64,000 bases of DNA from Aerococcus viridans (lineage in GTDB: Bacteria > Bacillota > Bacilli > Lactobacillales > Aerococcaceae), in the NCBI RefSeq assembly GCF_001543285.1, contig NZ_CP014164.1, forward strand, positions 1,674,001-1,738,000, read 5' to 3'. Of this stretch, positions 60,936 through 64,000 are shown piece by piece (within the stretch, counting starts at the first letter, position 1; each line of letters opens with the position of its first letter). Both the position numbers and the translations under genes were made by a program. The notes under the pieces are model-generated. The model worked only from the letters and a program-made list of their open reading frames with translations, was not told the DNA's origin and made no database searches.

Positions 60936-61733
60936 CTACTTTCTTTTGACCAATTGTTGGCCATCAAAATCCAGTGCGAATAAATCCAAAGCATTTTGGA
61001 AGGTTTGCGCTTCAAAATCTGCAATTGAACTTTCGCGTGTCGTTGCCAAGGTCTCTGCCACGTAGGCTACAAAGGCTGATTCATTACGTTTGCCCCGTTT
61101 TGGTACCGGCGCTAAATACGGCGAATCTGTCTCAATCAAAATCTTATCATCAGGCACCAATTTCGCAGCTTCCCGCACCTCTACCGTCTTTTTGAAGGTC
61201 GATACACCGGAAAAAGAGACGTGCATGCCTAAATCTAGGAATTTCTCGGCCCATTCAGGTGTTTCACCAAAGGAATGCATAATGCCACCGAAATCGCCCA
61301 CTTTTTCTTCTTTTAAAATGCGGTAGCAATCAGCCGTCGCCTCCCGGTTATGGATGACAATAGGCAAATGTAATTCGCGGGCAATCGCTAGTTGACGTCG
61401 GAAAGCTTTTTCTTGTACGTCACGGGGACTAGTATCCCAGTAATAATCCAAGCCCGTTTCCCCAACCGCCACTACCCGGTCATCTTCTAAAGTAGATAAT
61501 AGGTATTTTTCAGCTTCGCCATTGTAATCCACCGCTTCAGTTGGATGCCAGCCGTAAATGCCAACCATGTCCCCATTTTCCTCGACCATTTCTTGGGCTC
61601 GGTTAATGGTATTGTAGTTAAAACCTACTAAGGCAAAGCCTTTTACCCTAGCATGTCTAGCCCGAGTGATGGTTTCATCGCGGTCGTCATTAAAATCATC
61701 TACATTTAAATGTGTGTGCGTATCAAATAACAT
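60936..61733 (-). CDS. tatD: TatD-family metal-dependent hydrolase
   Basis: The 265-residue enzyme is a TatD/YcfH-type TIM-barrel nuclease. Metal ligands are in LFDTHTHLNVDDF, AVGETGLDYYW, LPIVIHNREA, GIMHSFGE and ILIETDSPYLAP. TatD proteins have 3'-5' exonuclease or DNase activity and act in DNA repair or turnover; the exact role of the Firmicutes copy is not settled. It lies between metG and rnmV. A terminator separates it from metG, although read-through is possible. Confidence 0.93.
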   Translation of the reverse strand: MLFDTHTHLNVDDFNDDRDETITRARHARVKGFALVGFNYNTINRAQEMVEENGDMVGIYGWHPTEAVDYNGEAEKYLLSTLEDDRVVAVGETGLDYYWDTSPRDVQEKAFRRQLAIARELHLPIVIHNREATADCYRILKEEKVGDFGGIMHSFGETPEWAEKFLDLGMHVSFSGVSTFKKTVEVREAAKLVPDDKILIETDSPYLAPVPKRGKRNESAFVAYVAETLATTRESSIADFEAQTFQNALDLFALDFDGQQLVKRK

Positions 61734-61750
61734 ATTTTTCCTTTCTTAAC

Positions 61751-61786
61751 TTAGAAAAAGGGACTGTGACAACCAGCCCCTTCTTC
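61751..61786 (-). terminator. Intrinsic terminator of metG (GGACTGTGACA-type)
   Basis: AAGGG.CTG and CAG.CCCTT pair and run into TTTTTC on the minus strand. Its GGGACTGTGACAA core resembles the hairpins at 44502 and 50499. Confidence 0.75.
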
Positions 61787-61795
61787 GCGTTATCA

Positions 61796-63838
<2,043 letters not shown>

Positions 63839-63856
63839 CTATTCTCTTTCCGTAAT

Positions 63857-63865
63857 AGTATATCA
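63857..63865 (-). promoter_or_regulatory. Extended -10 promoter of metG
   Basis: On the minus strand TG, one base, then TATACT (63862-63857), about 42 nt before the GTG start. Confidence 0.5.
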
Positions 63866-64000
63866 TAATTTACCAGTATTTTAATGGGGTCCGACGACAT
63901 TTACGATCACTCGTGTCAAGAATAATTGATAATGTGCTAATGATTCAATTTGAAAAATGGCAAATCTGCCCTTAGCTGATACACTAGTATATCTACTTAT

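Overview
This window looks like chromosomal DNA of a low-GC Gram-positive coccus of the order Lactobacillales. The evidence is the class of genes: Veg, a Gram-positive PurR, LytR-CpsA-Psr (LCP) proteins, CpsB/CpsC/CpsD, a ProB without PUA domain, AGGAGG-type ribosome binding sites, frequent GTG/TTG starts and many U-tailed hairpins. The metG-tatD-rnmV-rsmA-veg-ispE...purR order is typical of the group. Family-level placement (Aerococcaceae-like) is my impression only. I see no phage genes, transposase, integrase, rRNA or CRISPR array.

Layout. 1-6.5 kb: a truncated TPR-like gene, an AraC regulator, a hypothetical protein, a YitT membrane protein, a lone amino-acid-type ABC ATPase, a GNAT acetyltransferase and trhO. 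6.5-10 kb: a three-gene ABC importer of the TrpXYZ type, transcribed leftward behind a long leader. That leader has a good promoter, an 18-codon ORF rich in Phe/Tyr codons, an intrinsic terminator, and an upstream segment perfectly complementary to the terminator loop, so it looks like a leader-peptide attenuator. 10-16 kb: lysA, a VanY-type carboxypeptidase, proBA, an asparaginase and a gene remnant. 16-18 kb: a luciferase-like oxidoreductase and a PPC/DUF296 protein.

18-22.4 kb is a polysaccharide control module (cpsB, a CapD-type dehydratase, cpsC, cpsD). 22.5-25 kb holds a Nudix hydrolase, an intact degV and a decayed second degV with two frameshifts and a stop. 25-36.6 kb is mostly housekeeping: brnQ, an FAD protein, a membrane-anchored nuclease, guaC with PurR-box-like sites, ribokinase, two LCP ligases, map and a GntR regulator. 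36.6-38.8 kb: flavodoxin, an M29 aminopeptidase and a small coiled-coil membrane protein.

38.8-54.2 kb is the main accessory region. It is a leftward surface-polysaccharide operon with a GT4 transferase, polymerase, Wzz-like protein, GT2 transferase, asparagine-synthetase-like enzyme, an embedded tRNA-Arg(CCU), flippase, YfhO-like GT-C enzyme, GtrB and GtrA. It is flanked by ugd, a second GT4 enzyme and an acyltransferase. Together with the 18-22 kb module and the LCP ligases, the window can encode assembly, length control, sugar decoration and wall attachment of a polysaccharide.

54.3-64 kb is conserved core: purR (PurR-box-like site upstream), a zinc ABC importer whose promoter contains a near-perfect Zur operator, ispE, veg, rsmA, rnmV, tatD and metG. 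Starts were chosen by ribosome binding site, so several differ from the longest open frame.
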